The notes: a model not told the origin generated them from the sequence alone. 64,000 bases of DNA from Candidatus Thermoflexus tengchongensis (GCA_016842085.1 JAEVEX010000023.1:1-64000), one strand, 5' to 3'. Counted from the stretch's first letter, positions 1 through 9,038 are shown. Translations and numbers: made by a program.

Positions 1-57
1 CCACAGATCGTCAGGAATCTGGTACTTGGGATCCACATCCGGGTTCTCAGCAGCCAT
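1..57 (-). CDS. 5' end of a gene running off the left edge, possibly an IS5-type transposase
   Basis: An ATG on the minus strand, preceded by a purine-rich ribosome binding site (GGGAAGGGAG), opens a frame of 19 codons that leaves the window. The visible residues include DPKYQIPDDLW. That resembles the start of IS5-family transposases, which often begin with a 'KYxIPDxLW' stretch, but 19 residues are too few for a firm call. The small inverted repeat just upstream (82-102) would fit an insertion-sequence end but does not prove it. Confidence 0.35.
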   Translation of the reverse strand, partial: MAAENPDVDPKYQIPDDLW

Positions 58-81
58 CTCCCTTCCCTCCCCTATCCTATG

Positions 82-102
82 GTGCGATCCCAAGTATCGC
101 AC
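82..102. repeat. short inverted repeat (7-bp arms)
   Basis: GTGCGAT and ATCGCAC face each other across a 7-base loop, upstream of the gene that leaves the window on the left. It could be part of an IS end or a regulatory hairpin. It is too short for more. Confidence 0.3.
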
Positions 103-270
103 AATCCCGATTTTTCGGATAGGCTCTAAGAACGGATCCTCGCAGGACGCGGAAGGGAGTCTCTGGCAGGGTGGGATGGCAATAGCGGCCCGGATCGGGA
201 ATGCGCCCGGGCCTGGTCGATCCGGCTTTCCGGGCGGAGGGATCCGGAGCGCCCGATCGAACGGACCGGC

Positions 271-846
271 TCAGGCCAGATGGGGTGGCTCCTGATACTG
301 AATGGAAATCACCTCTGCGCCGGCCGGGAAAAGCTCATGCACGATCTCGTGGACCAGCCCCCATGCCTTCGCTTCCTCGGGGTTCAGCGTGATCCGATCG
401 TGCATGGCGGCGATCACTTCCTCCACCGGCTTCCCCGTGCTGGTCGCGATCACCTTGGCGATGTTCTCCAGATCGATCCGCAGGCCCTTGATGCGTTCCT
501 CCAGCTGTTTCTCCTCCAGGCTGATCGGCTGGGGGAACTGCGCGCTGATCCCGTGGAGCAGGAAGCGGGCGTGGGGCACGGACAGGCGGCGGGCTCCTGC
601 GCAATACAGCACCACGCCGATGGAATCGACGCTGCCGAAATTGCAGGTGGTGATGCGGGCAGGGATCCCTTTCAGGTAATTGTAAGCGCTCAGGCCATGG
701 AAGACGCTTCCGCCCGGGGAGGAGAGCAACAGCAGGAAGTCCCGATGGCCTTCCCGCATTTTCTGATCGACCGCGTTGAGGAGCGCGTTGATGGTGATGT
801 CGATCACCGGAGCGAAGAACCGGATCACCACGGACGCATGCGCCAT
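271..846 (-). CDS. ClpP-class serine protease
   Basis: A 191-residue protein with the ClpP fold signature. The likely catalytic triad is Ser75 (in GSVDSIGVVLY), His98 (in ARFLLHG) and Asp150 (in MHDRITLNPEEAKAWGLV), in the order and spacing of ClpP. The oxyanion-side stretch LSSPGGSV (41-48) is present. ClpP proteases cut peptides inside a barrel fed by AAA+ partners. No ClpX, ClpA or ClpC partner gene lies nearby, and the motif around Ser75 departs from the usual GxAASMG, so this is probably a divergent paralogue rather than the housekeeping ClpP. It ends about 25 bp before the neighbouring minus-strand hydrolase gene's territory and may be cotranscribed with it. Confidence 0.8.
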   Translation of the reverse strand: MAHASVVIRFFAPVIDITINALLNAVDQKMREGHRDFLLLLSSPGGSVFHGLSAYNYLKGIPARITTCNFGSVDSIGVVLYCAGARRLSVPHARFLLHGISAQFPQPISLEEKQLEERIKGLRIDLENIAKVIATSTGKPVEEVIAAMHDRITLNPEEAKAWGLVHEIVHELFPAGAEVISIQYQEPPHLA

Positions 847-870
847 GGGGCCTCCGTTTCCGGCGGATGT

Positions 871-2172
871 CTACAGCAGCTCCCATCCCAGTAAAAGGGC
901 AGCGGACCAGGTGAAGTCCCCGATCCCCAGGCCCTCTCCGGTTCGAGGGTCATAATACTCGTGAAATCCGGAGCGGGCGATCAGCTCCAGCGTATGACGG
1001 CGGATCTCCCCGGCGAGCTCATGGAACCCGTAGCGGGCCAGGCCGTGGGCGATGAGGGCATTCAGGTTGACCCAGATGGGTCCCCGCCAGTAGCGCCGGG
1101 GCTCCCAGCCCGGATCCGCTTTGCTCACCGTCGGAACCAGATAGCGCGTTCCGCCGTCTGGGGCGAAGGCCTCCGGGTTCCTCAGGTAACGGTCCACCAT
1201 TTCCCGGGCCTGCTCCGGTGTGGCCAGCCCGGCATACAGCGCCAGGAAACCGCCGGCGGCGATCACCGGGATCCGATCGCCCGCTATTCCGTCCCAATCC
1301 AGGAAAAATCCGCGGGCGGGATCCCATAACCGGGTCTGGAAAGCGGCCCGGCTTCGTTCCAGCCATCCCTCGATCTCCCCGGTGGGTTCTCCCAGGATCC
1401 GGGCCATGGCGTGCAGGGCCTCCTCCGAGCGATGGCGCAATGCATTGAACAGGACGTCGTAGACGCGGAAAGGGGAGTGGCGCACCCCGCTTTCCCCATA
1501 CTGGTGGGATCGGAGGTGGAGGATGAGGGCGAGAAAGCGGTCGTAATCAGCGCGACGAGGGCGCTGCTCCTCCGGAACCCAGTGGGCGTCAGCCCGCTGA
1601 TAGGGGGGAAGGCCTTCCGTGGGGACCCGGGATAAGGGGAGGTCCCACAGGGGGCTGTTATCCATCCCCGACTCCCATGGGTGCACGATGCAGCTCAGGC
1701 CGATTCCGTCGGGATCCCGAACGGCATGGAGCCAGCGGTGATACGCGCGCAGGGCCGGGAAGACCTCGCGGAGGAAGGCTTCGGCCCGCTGGCGATCCGG
1801 ATCGTGCTGGAAGAGGATCCAGGCGACGAAGGCCAGGACCGGGGGCTGGGTGATGCCCGAGGTTGGGAGATCCCCGGGCGCCTCCGGCGCGAGGTCCGAG
1901 CGCCAGACATCTGCCCCCGGGAAATAAGCGCTGGGCCAGCCATAGAACACGACGTGGGGGAGCATCCCGTTGCGCCACTGGCCCTGCAGGGCGGCGCGGA
2001 TCTCCCGGTAAGCCCGCTCGAAGTCCTCCAGGGCCGCCCAGCCCAGCGCCGCGAACCCGGCATCCCACAGCCAGAGATGGGGATACTGACGAGGGGAGGG
2101 AGCGGTGAACGTCCCTCGATCGTTTCGCCGGAGCACTTCGGCGGCGGCCTTCCGCAGGTCCTCGATGTTCAT
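871..2172 (-). CDS. GH63-type glycoside hydrolase (mannosylglycerate/glucosylglycerate hydrolase-like)
   Basis: 433 residues forming an (alpha/alpha)6-barrel glycoside hydrolase of the MGH1/GH63 type. Family hallmarks are the N-terminal RQYPHLWLWDAGF (28-40), WESGMDNSP with a probable acid Asp171, and the C-terminal FHEYYDPRTGEG with a probable base Glu405. The length matches bacterial mannosylglycerate hydrolases (about 420-430 residues). There is no signal peptide, so it is likely cytosolic. It may recycle a compatible solute such as mannosylglycerate or glucosylglycerate, which are typical of thermophiles; that substrate is inferred from the family only. The start is the ATG at 2172. The ClpP-like gene follows on the same strand after a short gap. 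Confidence 0.8.
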   Translation of the reverse strand: MNIEDLRKAAAEVLRRNDRGTFTAPSPRQYPHLWLWDAGFAALGWAALEDFERAYREIRAALQGQWRNGMLPHVVFYGWPSAYFPGADVWRSDLAPEAPGDLPTSGITQPPVLAFVAWILFQHDPDRQRAEAFLREVFPALRAYHRWLHAVRDPDGIGLSCIVHPWESGMDNSPLWDLPLSRVPTEGLPPYQRADAHWVPEEQRPRRADYDRFLALILHLRSHQYGESGVRHSPFRVYDVLFNALRHRSEEALHAMARILGEPTGEIEGWLERSRAAFQTRLWDPARGFFLDWDGIAGDRIPVIAAGGFLALYAGLATPEQAREMVDRYLRNPEAFAPDGGTRYLVPTVSKADPGWEPRRYWRGPIWVNLNALIAHGLARYGFHELAGEIRRHTLELIARSGFHEYYDPRTGEGLGIGDFTWSAALLLGWELL

Positions 2173-2331
2173 ATCTCAGCGCTCGATGGGGGGGTCCTTT
2201 TTGCCATGCGCTTCCTGGCCAACCCGACAGGCAACCTCGGCCTGCTTCGCCATCTACACCATCCTATCACAGGATCGGCGAAGGGAGGGAACCATGCCCA
2301 TCGGCGACAGGAGATCGCATCTGGCATCGAG

Positions 2332-2556
2332 GTGAGCCCTGATGGGGCCCGTGGTGCCCCGGTGCTCAAGGACACCCGCATTCCGGTTCGGGCGATCATC
2401 CGCGCTCTCGCCGATCGGGAAAGCGCTCAGGAGGTTGCCCAGGCCTATGAGATCCGCCAGGAGCAGGTCAAACAGGCTCTCCGTTACGCGCCTGATCGGA
2501 TCGAAGAGGTCCACGAACCGCCGATGAATGGTCGCCGGCCTGCCCTGCCGCGATAA
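2332..2556 (+). CDS. DUF433-family small protein, start disrupted or non-canonical
   Basis: The frame reads VSPDGARGAPVLKDTRIPV followed by an HTH-like stretch ending QVKQALRYA, the DUF433 pattern (antitoxin-like winged helix, usually paired with a DUF5615 PIN-like toxin). DUF433 proteins normally start about 10 residues before the 'xxDPxxxxGxPVxxGTR' motif. Here the well-placed ATG at 2294 behind GGGAGGGAACC is in a different frame and stops at 2335 after 13 codons. Either translation begins at the GTG at 2332, or a one-base indel has broken the gene. No toxin partner follows; zwf begins 80 bp downstream. A second, intact DUF433 gene is at 46178. Confidence 0.5.
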   Translation: MSPDGARGAPVLKDTRIPVRAIIRALADRESAQEVAQAYEIRQEQVKQALRYAPDRIEEVHEPPMNGRRPALPR

Positions 2557-2637
2557 AGGGGCTCATCGCTGGATTGTCCACCGGATCGGCCCTGCCTGTA
2601 TAATCCCCAGATACAGGATAAGCCCCAGGGAGCGGTT

Positions 2638-4005
2638 ATGAAGCTCGTGATCCTCGGGTTCACAGGGGACCTGACCCGCCGGCTTTTGGTGCCCGCCATC
2701 GTGCATCTCTCCGCCCACGGCGAGATCCGGGAGGTCGAGGTCCTGGGCTTTGGCGCGGAGCCCTGGTCGGAAGAAGAAGCCCTGGACCGGCTGGAAGCCT
2801 TCCTCAAAACCCTGCCGGACGTGGATTTAGCCGCCTGGGCCGTCCTGCGCCGGCGCACCCACTACCAGCAAGCAGACCTGACGCCCAAAGGGCTCGAGGC
2901 CTTGCGGGGACTGGAGGGGGACGCGGTGTTTTACCTGGCCCTCCCGCCCACCCTCTTTGCTCAGGCGGCCCAGGCCCTCAGTGAACTTGGCCTGGCCGAC
3001 GAGCGCACGGGCTTTCGGCGCCTGGTGGTGGAAAAGCCCTTCGGCACCGATCTCGCCTCAGCGCGGGCCTTGAACCAGGCCCTGCACCGCCACTGGCGGG
3101 AGGACCAGATCTACCGCATGGACCACTTCCTGGGCAAGTGGGCGACGGAAAACCTGCTGGCCACCCGCTTCGGCAACCGTTTCCTGGAGCCGATCTGGCG
3201 GAACTGCCACATCGAGTGGGTGGAGATCACCTACGCCGAAACCCTCGGGCTGGAAGGCCGGGCCCGCTATTACGACCACGCCGGCGCCCTCCGCGACATG
3301 CTTCAGAATCACCTGATGCAGCTCTTCGCCCTCACGGCCATGGAACCGCCGGCACAGCTCTCCGCCGACTCGCTACGGGCGCGAAAGGTGGAAATCCTGC
3401 GGGCGGTGCGCCCCATCCCTGAGGGCGCCCAGGGCTTTGCAGCTCGCGGCCAGTACCAGGGATACCGCCAGGAGGAGGGCATCCCGCCGGACAGCCGCGC
3501 CGAAACCTACGCCGCCCTCAAGCTGCACGTGGACGACTGGCGCTTCCAGGGCGTGCCGTTCTACCTGCGCAGCGGCAAGCGCCTGGCGCGGGACGTGGGC
3601 TACGTGGCGCTGGCCCTCCGCGAGGTGCCGCCGGGGTGCATGGGAGCCGTCCAGCGGGGCTACCTCATCTTCTGGCTGAGCCCCCAGGTGGGGCTGGATC
3701 TCACCCTCTACGGCCGCTCGCTGGAAAGCGAGACCCTCGTCCCCCACACCCTCCGCTACCGGCCGGAAAAGGCCCCTGTTCACTCGGCCTACGAGGAACT
3801 GCTCCTGGACATCCTTCACGGCGACCTCAGCCACTTCCCTTCCGAAGAGGAAGTGGAAGCAGCCTGGGCGATTGTCGACCCGGTGCTCAAAGCCTGGCAG
3901 GAGGGCGAACCGGAAGTCTACGCACCGGGCAGTGAGGGACCCGCGTCAGCCCAAACCATCCTGGAACCTGGACACAGCTGGCTTCCTCTGGGAGGTGACA
4001 TATGA
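2638..4005 (+). CDS. zwf: glucose-6-phosphate dehydrogenase
   Basis: 455 residues. It oxidises glucose 6-phosphate to 6-phosphogluconolactone with reduction of NAD(P)+ in the oxidative pentose phosphate pathway. The Rossmann motif GFTGDLTRRLL (7-17), the substrate motif RMDHFLGK (160-167, His163) and the catalytic region YYDHAGALRDMLQNHL with His225 are all present. The usual Glu after DHxLGK is Trp here. The protein is somewhat shorter than the common 480-500. The ATG follows AGGGAGCGGTT. It is the first gene of a tight zwf-gnd-glucoamylase unit: its stop TGA overlaps the gnd start (ATGA). The block looks poorer in GATC than most of the window, which hints at transfer. Confidence 0.95.
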   Translation: MKLVILGFTGDLTRRLLVPAIVHLSAHGEIREVEVLGFGAEPWSEEEALDRLEAFLKTLPDVDLAAWAVLRRRTHYQQADLTPKGLEALRGLEGDAVFYLALPPTLFAQAAQALSELGLADERTGFRRLVVEKPFGTDLASARALNQALHRHWREDQIYRMDHFLGKWATENLLATRFGNRFLEPIWRNCHIEWVEITYAETLGLEGRARYYDHAGALRDMLQNHLMQLFALTAMEPPAQLSADSLRARKVEILRAVRPIPEGAQGFAARGQYQGYRQEEGIPPDSRAETYAALKLHVDDWRFQGVPFYLRSGKRLARDVGYVALALREVPPGCMGAVQRGYLIFWLSPQVGLDLTLYGRSLESETLVPHTLRYRPEKAPVHSAYEELLLDILHGDLSHFPSEEEVEAAWAIVDPVLKAWQEGEPEVYAPGSEGPASAQTILEPGHSWLPLGGDI

Positions 4006-4895
4006 TGCGGCTCATCGGCCTGGGGAAAATGGGCCTTGGGATGGCCCGCCGTCTGCACCGGAAGGGCCTGGAAGTCGCGGGCTACGATGCTTCTGCGGAG
4101 GCCCGAGAGCGCGCCCGGGAGGCGGGCCTCGCCGTCCAGGATACGCTGGAGGCCCTGGCCAACCTCCCCGGCAAACCGCGGCTTTTCTGGCTCATGGGGC
4201 CTCACGAAGTGGAGGACCGGGTTTTGTAAGAGCTTCTTCCCCTCCTCCGGCCAGGGGACCTGGTCGCCGACGGTGGCAACAGCTTCTACAAGGGCAGCCT
4301 GCGCCGCGGGCAGATGTTGGCCGAGAAGGGGGTGGGCTTTGTGGACGTCGGGGTTTCCGGCGGCATTCACGGCGGATTGGGCGGGTATGGCTTGATGGTC
4401 GGTGGCGAGAAGGCGCACGTCGAAGCCTTCTGGCCCTACCTCGAAGCCCTGGCCCCGGAGGGCGGCGGCTTGGTTCACGCCGGGGGCCCGGGTGCCGGTC
4501 ACTACGCCAAGATGGTGCACAACGCCATCGAGTATGGCCTCATGGAGGCCTACGCCGAGGGGGTGGTGCTCCTGGACGCAGGAAGGGACCTCGGCATTGA
4601 CCCCGCCAAAGTGGTCGCCGGCTGGCGGAAGGGGACCATCATCCGCAGCTTCCTCTTGGACTTGCTGGCCGACGTGTTGGCCCAGGGCGTGGAGGGGATC
4701 GCGCCGGTGGTGCCGGAAACCGGAGAAACGCGCTGGGCCCTTATGGAGGCCCTGGAGCGCGAGGTTAGCCTGCCCGTGATCGCCCAAGCCTTCTTTGCCC
4801 GGCTGGAGAGTGAGGATCAGAAAGAGCTGCGTTTCCGCGTCCTGGCTGCGCTGCGCCACGCCTTCGGCGGGCATCCTGTCATTAGAGAGAAGTAA
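4002..4895 (+). pseudogene. gnd: 6-phosphogluconate dehydrogenase (YqeC/GndA type) interrupted by an in-frame TAA
   Basis: One continuous frame encodes a short-type 6-phosphogluconate dehydrogenase of about 297 codons, except for a TAA at 4227-4229. Before it lie the NAD(P)-binding motif LIGLGKMGLGMARRL and ending VEDRVL. After it the same frame resumes with ELLPLLRPGDLVADGGNSFY, then VDVGVSGGIHG and the catalytic GPGAGHYAKMVHNAIEYG. Both flanks are fully conserved, so the interruption is a single-codon change. It may be a recent nonsense mutation, a sequence error, or readthrough; restart could occur at the ATG at 4314, but that would lack the nucleotide-binding domain. The start overlaps the zwf stop and follows GGGAGGTGACAT. 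Glucoamylase follows 26 bp downstream. Confidence 0.85.
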
Positions 4896-4921
4896 ACCCG
4901 TTTCGCTGCGGGGAGAGCCCG

Positions 4922-7210
4922 ATGAACGCTTTCGGCAAGCCCGGCATTCCCCCGACCTGGGCCTCCAGTGACAAGGACCGGATCGGCACCGCCCTGGGAC
5001 GGAGCCGCCTGTGGTTCACCATGGGCCACGGCATCCTCAACGAGGTGTTCTGGCCCTCCGCGGGCCGTCCCCAGATCCGTGACCTGGGCTTCATCGTGGC
5101 CCGGGAGGGGTTCTGGGCCGAGGTGAAGCGCGTGGCCAACTACCGTATCCTCGAAGAAGATCCTGCCTTGCCCCTGGTCACCGTGGTGCACGAAGGGGAC
5201 GGCTACCGCCTTCGCCTGGAAATCGTGCCCGACTCGCGACGGGACGTCCTGCTCATCGGCTTTCAGCTGGAGGGACAGGGCTTTCGCCTCTACCCCCTGC
5301 TGGCGCCCCACCTGGGGGCCGACGGGTGGGGGAACACCGCCTGGGTGGAGCCGGGGGCGCTCCTGGCCCAAAAAGGCGAGGAGGCGCTGGCCCTGGTCGG
5401 CCCCTTCACCTGCGGCAGCGCGGGGTATGTGGGCTTCTCCGACGGCTGGCAGGACTTCGCCAAAAACGGTGCCATGACATGGACTTTCGACCGGGCGGAG
5501 GACGGGAACGTGGCGCTCATGGGGGAGATCGCCGAGCCCGAGGGCACCCTTGCCCTCGCCTTCGCCATCACCCCCGAGGGTGCGAAGACCCTGGCGAAGA
5601 GCGCTCTCGCCGAGGGTCTACAGCGCGTGCGCGAGCGGGTGCGCTCCCTCTGGCGACGGGAGGTGGCCGGCCTCGATCTCGCCGGCCCGGACCCGGAGCT
5701 GGAAGCACTGGCCCGGCGTTCGTTCCTCGTCCTGAAGGCCCATGAGGACCGCACCTACCCCGGCGCGCTGGTGGCCAGCCTCTCCGTGCCCTGGGGGAAC
5801 ACGCGCAACGACCCGGGCGGCTACCACCTCGTCTGGACGCGGGACGCGGTGGAAACGGCCTTCGCCTACCTGGCCCTGGGCCGTTACGAGGAAGTGCGGA
5901 CCGTTCTCGCCTACCTGCGGGCCACGCAGGCCCCGGACGGCCACTGGGCGCAGAACTTCTTCCCGGACGGCCGGCCGTACTGGCAGGGCATTCAGCTTGA
6001 CGAGACTGCCTTCCCCATCCTCCTGGCCGCGGCCCTGCGCGAGCAGGGCGGTGCCGCGGAGGCGTTCCTGGACGCCGCCGCCCGGCCGATGGTGCGCGCG
6101 GCGGCGGGCTTCCTCGCCCGGGAGGGGCCGGTCAGCCCCCAGGACCGCTGGGAGGAGAACCCCGGGCTTTCCCCCTTCACGCTGGCGGTGACCGTGGCCG
6201 CCCTTGCCGCAGCCGCGCTCTACGGCTTTCTCGACGGCGAGGAGGCGGCTTTTGCGCTCTCCCTCGCCGACGACTGGAACGCCCGCATCGAGGAGTGGAC
6301 GTACGTGGAGGACAGCGATCTGGATCGGGAATACGGCACGCGCGGCCACTACGTGCGCCTCGCGCCGCCTGGCCCCCTCGGCCTGCGTGGTCGCGTGGAC
6401 GTAAAAAACCGCGTGGGCGTGAGCCTGGAGCCGGCCGCGCTGGTGGACCTGGGGTTCCAGGCGCTGGTGCGCGTGGGCCTGCGGCGTCCGGACGACCTCC
6501 GCATTCTGGACTCCCTGCGGCTGGTGGACGCCCTGCTCCGGGTGGAGACGCCGACCGGCGTCTTCTACCACCGCTATCCGGAGGACGGCTACGGCGAACA
6601 CGAGGACGGCAGCCCCTTCGACGGCACGGGCCAGGGCCGGGCCTGGCCGCTCCTCACCGGCGAGCGGGGTCATCTGGCCCTCTTTCTGGGCGAGGATCCG
6701 CTGCCGTATCTGCGCTCCATGGCGGGAGGCACAGGCCGCGGCGGGCTGATTCCCGAACAGGTCTGGGATAGCGCTTCGATCCCCGAGAGGAACCTCTTCC
6801 CCGGGAAGCCCACCGGGAGCGCCCAACCCCTGGTGTGGGCCCATGCCGAGTACCTGAAGCTCTACCTGGCCTGGACGAAGCACGTCGGCCCGGTGGAGCG
6901 GCTGGCCCGCGTCGCCGCGCGCTATCTGGGGCAGCCGCCCCGCCCCACGGTGCGCCACTGGCGGCGGGAGGTGCCCGTGGGGACGCTCTTCCCGGGAGAG
7001 AAGCTTCTGGTCGAGGCCCGTCAGCCCTTTGTATTGCACATGGGGTTTGATGGGTGGAAGGGGATTCAGGATCGGAAGAGCAGCCCTCTCCCCTTTGGTC
7101 TTCACGGGGTGCTGGTGGATCTGGAGGGACACACCAGCATGGAGTTCACCTTTTATTACCCCGAGGAGGATCGTTGGGAGGGACGGGACTTCCAGGTGCG
7201 CAGTGGGTGA
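4922..7210 (+). CDS. glucoamylase (GH15 family)
   Basis: 762 residues. It releases glucose from the non-reducing ends of alpha-glucans. An N-terminal beta-sandwich domain (about 1-270, with NEVFWPSAGRPQIRDLGFIV) precedes the (alpha/alpha)6 catalytic domain. VWTRD, the general-acid region QLDETAFPILLAA near residue 358-370 and the general-base region GQGRAWPLLTGERGH near 570-582 (Glu about 580) are all visible. No signal peptide is evident, suggesting an intracellular enzyme acting on glycogen or imported maltodextrin. Its place after zwf and gnd suggests that liberated glucose is routed to the oxidative pentose phosphate pathway once phosphorylated. No glucokinase gene is present in the window. 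Confidence 0.9.
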   Translation: MNAFGKPGIPPTWASSDKDRIGTALGRSRLWFTMGHGILNEVFWPSAGRPQIRDLGFIVAREGFWAEVKRVANYRILEEDPALPLVTVVHEGDGYRLRLEIVPDSRRDVLLIGFQLEGQGFRLYPLLAPHLGADGWGNTAWVEPGALLAQKGEEALALVGPFTCGSAGYVGFSDGWQDFAKNGAMTWTFDRAEDGNVALMGEIAEPEGTLALAFAITPEGAKTLAKSALAEGLQRVRERVRSLWRREVAGLDLAGPDPELEALARRSFLVLKAHEDRTYPGALVASLSVPWGNTRNDPGGYHLVWTRDAVETAFAYLALGRYEEVRTVLAYLRATQAPDGHWAQNFFPDGRPYWQGIQLDETAFPILLAAALREQGGAAEAFLDAAARPMVRAAAGFLAREGPVSPQDRWEENPGLSPFTLAVTVAALAAAALYGFLDGEEAAFALSLADDWNARIEEWTYVEDSDLDREYGTRGHYVRLAPPGPLGLRGRVDVKNRVGVSLEPAALVDLGFQALVRVGLRRPDDLRILDSLRLVDALLRVETPTGVFYHRYPEDGYGEHEDGSPFDGTGQGRAWPLLTGERGHLALFLGEDPLPYLRSMAGGTGRGGLIPEQVWDSASIPERNLFPGKPTGSAQPLVWAHAEYLKLYLAWTKHVGPVERLARVAARYLGQPPRPTVRHWRREVPVGTLFPGEKLLVEARQPFVLHMGFDGWKGIQDRKSSPLPFGLHGVLVDLEGHTSMEFTFYYPEEDRWEGRDFQVRSG

Positions 7211-7306
7211 GGTAGGGGACAGGAGGATTCCGGGAGCTCCGGCTGGAAGGCGTTCGACGCATGCCCTCCAGAGCATCCGCATGGGCTTCGTCCCCAGCTC
7301 CAAAAA

Positions 7307-7342
7307 CGCGGGTGAGCGGCCCTTCAGGGCCGCCCGCCCGCG
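7307..7342. terminator. GC-rich hairpin between convergent genes
   Basis: GCGGCCC-TTCA-GGGCCGC with extended, imperfect CG-rich arms lies between the glucoamylase gene and the convergent DUF981 gene. There is no clear T tract, so the terminator call rests on position and stem strength. Confidence 0.5.
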
Positions 7343-7374
7343 TCGTGGCATGGGGTCATCGTGACCGCTGCCGC

Positions 7375-7977
7375 TCACGGTTGCTGCTGGCGGATCACTT
7401 CCGCGATATGGCCGTAGTAAGCGTTGACACCTGTGAAGAAGGCGGCGAGCGCCATGAGGGCCACCACGACGGCGCCCAGGTAAGCAAGATAACGGCGGTT
7501 CTTCTCATCCGCATACGCGTAGGGCAGGATGCCGATGCTGGCCAGGCCGGCCGTGAGCCACAGTATGAACGTCAACATGGGAGTGCGGGTCAGCTGGAAG
7601 TCCAGCACGGCCCGCGCGCCCTGAAGCAGGTAAAGGCCCATGAACGCGGACGGCCAGCTGAGAGCCCGCAGGTCCAGCCCGGTGTACAGGTAGAAGCCCG
7701 CCATAATCATCATGAAAGAGAAGAGCCCTGTTGCTGTCCCGAACAGCTCCGTATAATGGCCGGCCGGAAAGCCTGCCCAGTCGGACCATACCAGCTGGAC
7801 GAACCCGCCCAGGGCGAACAGGCCGATGGCGAAGAACATGGCGCTGAACTCCTTCCGGATCTCCGGGGTCTCCTTACCCCGTGCGACGTGCAGCAGGTAC
7901 ACTGCCCCGGTGATGCCCGCTGCGGCCACCAGCCCCAGAATAAGCACCAGCGGATTATGCGTGCTCAAGCCCTGCAT
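7375..7977 (-). CDS. DUF981-family integral membrane protein
   Basis: 200 residues with about six hydrophobic segments (roughly 8-28, 45-65, 80-100, 108-122, 134-155 and 165-185 by eye). The charged loop motif GKETPEIRKEFSAMFFAIGLF and the FGTATGLFSFMMI region are typical of the DUF981 family. Its function is not established. The start ATG at 7977 follows GGAGGTGGACC. It stands alone on the minus strand, converging with glucoamylase and diverging from the creatininase-family gene. Confidence 0.75.
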   Translation of the reverse strand: MQGLSTHNPLVLILGLVAAAGITGAVYLLHVARGKETPEIRKEFSAMFFAIGLFALGGFVQLVWSDWAGFPAGHYTELFGTATGLFSFMMIMAGFYLYTGLDLRALSWPSAFMGLYLLQGARAVLDFQLTRTPMLTFILWLTAGLASIGILPYAYADEKNRRYLAYLGAVVVALMALAAFFTGVNAYYGHIAEVIRQQQP

Positions 7978-8224
7978 GGTCCACCTCCTTTGCCGGGATT
8001 CGGGATAGGTCCATCACAGGGATATGGAGAAGATCGACCGCCTGGCGATCAGGCGGCGCGATCGCTCCGGGATGCGGACGTGGCCGCCCGTCCTTTGAGA
8101 TCGGCAGTTTCATCATAAAGAACATAGGAGCCTCCGGGTAGGGGCGAATGCCCTGAATTCCCCGAGGCATCTGTCCAGAATCCTCAGGATATACAAGCCT
8201 CTTGATCCAGAAGGGAGGGAAGAT

Positions 8225-8962
8225 ATGGCTTTGCTTCGACTGGATCAGATGAGCGGAGAAGAGGCGCGGCGACAGTTGAGGGAACGCCGCCTGGCGATCC
8301 TGCCCATCGGGGCCATCGAAGCCCACGGCCCCCATCTGCCGACGGGGACGGATAACCTCCTGGCCCTGGCGATCGCAGAACGGGTGGCGGAGAAGATGGA
8401 CGGGGTGTTGCTCCCTTTGCTTCCCTACGGCCAGGTCTGGTCCCTCCAGGATTTCCCCGGATCATTAAGCGTCTCCACGGAGACCCTGGCGAATTTCCTG
8501 GTCGAGCTGGGGCTGAGCCTTCAACGTCAGGGAGCAGCCTTTCTGGCCATCATCAACGGCCACGTCGGCAACGGACCCGCCCTCCAGATGGCTGCCCGTC
8601 GGCTCTATCAGGCGAAGGGACCCCTCACGTATGTCTTCACCTACCCGGGGCTCAGCGAGATCGCCATTCAGGTATGCTCCTCCCGTCCCCTTCCGGGGGG
8701 ATACTTCCATGCCGATGAGATCGAGACCTCCATGGTCCTCCATGTCGCTCCGGAAGCCGTGCGCATGGACCGGGCTGTTCGGGAGGATCCTCAGCTGCCC
8801 CCGGATTTCCTGTATCGACCGGTTCCATGGTCGGAGATCACCCGGACCGGCGTTTTGGGCGATCCCACCCTGGCCACCCCCGAGAAGGGGAGCGCCCTGA
8901 TCGCCGGGATCGTTGAAAGGATCGTCGCCGTGCTTCGCTTCGCCCTCCAATCCGGCGGGTAG
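8225..8962 (+). CDS. creatininase-family amidohydrolase
   Basis: 245 residues of the creatininase/MftE/FAPy-deformylase family, which cleaves amide bonds using divalent metals. Likely metal ligands are Glu32, His34 and Asp43 in IEAHGPHLPTGTDN, His113 in INGHVGN, and the acidic residues of HADEIETS (162-169). The length matches the family (about 240-260). The start ATG follows GGGAGGGAAGAT. The substrate cannot be read from sequence; creatinine itself is unlikely without further context. It converges on the PTS operon, with a strong shared hairpin between them. Confidence 0.8.
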   Translation: MALLRLDQMSGEEARRQLRERRLAILPIGAIEAHGPHLPTGTDNLLALAIAERVAEKMDGVLLPLLPYGQVWSLQDFPGSLSVSTETLANFLVELGLSLQRQGAAFLAIINGHVGNGPALQMAARRLYQAKGPLTYVFTYPGLSEIAIQVCSSRPLPGGYFHADEIETSMVLHVAPEAVRMDRAVREDPQLPPDFLYRPVPWSEITRTGVLGDPTLATPEKGSALIAGIVERIVAVLRFALQSGG

Positions 8963-8985
8963 CGTTTCTTCCTCAGAGCCCAAAA

Positions 8986-9021
8986 GAACAAGGGGGGGCA
9001 CACCGGGTGCCCCCCTTGTTC
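8986..9021. terminator. strong bidirectional hairpin terminator
   Basis: AACAAGGGGGG and CCCCCCTTGTT arms (with GCAC/GTGC continuing the stem) form a near-perfect hairpin between two convergent genes, the creatininase-family gene and the PTS IIC gene. It has A-rich flanking on one side. Position and stem strength support a shared terminator. Confidence 0.75.
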
Positions 9022-9038
9022 CGTGAAGGGGAGGGCAT

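Noticed and set aside
1681..2556. A single 291-codon plus-strand protein
   Set aside because: Its first two thirds are antisense to the GH63 gene; only the last about 75 codons (DUF433) have protein-family character.
4227..4229. Selenocysteine or pyrrolysine at the gnd stop
   Set aside because: The codon is TAA, whereas those amino acids use TGA and TAG, and 6-phosphogluconate dehydrogenase has neither residue at this place.
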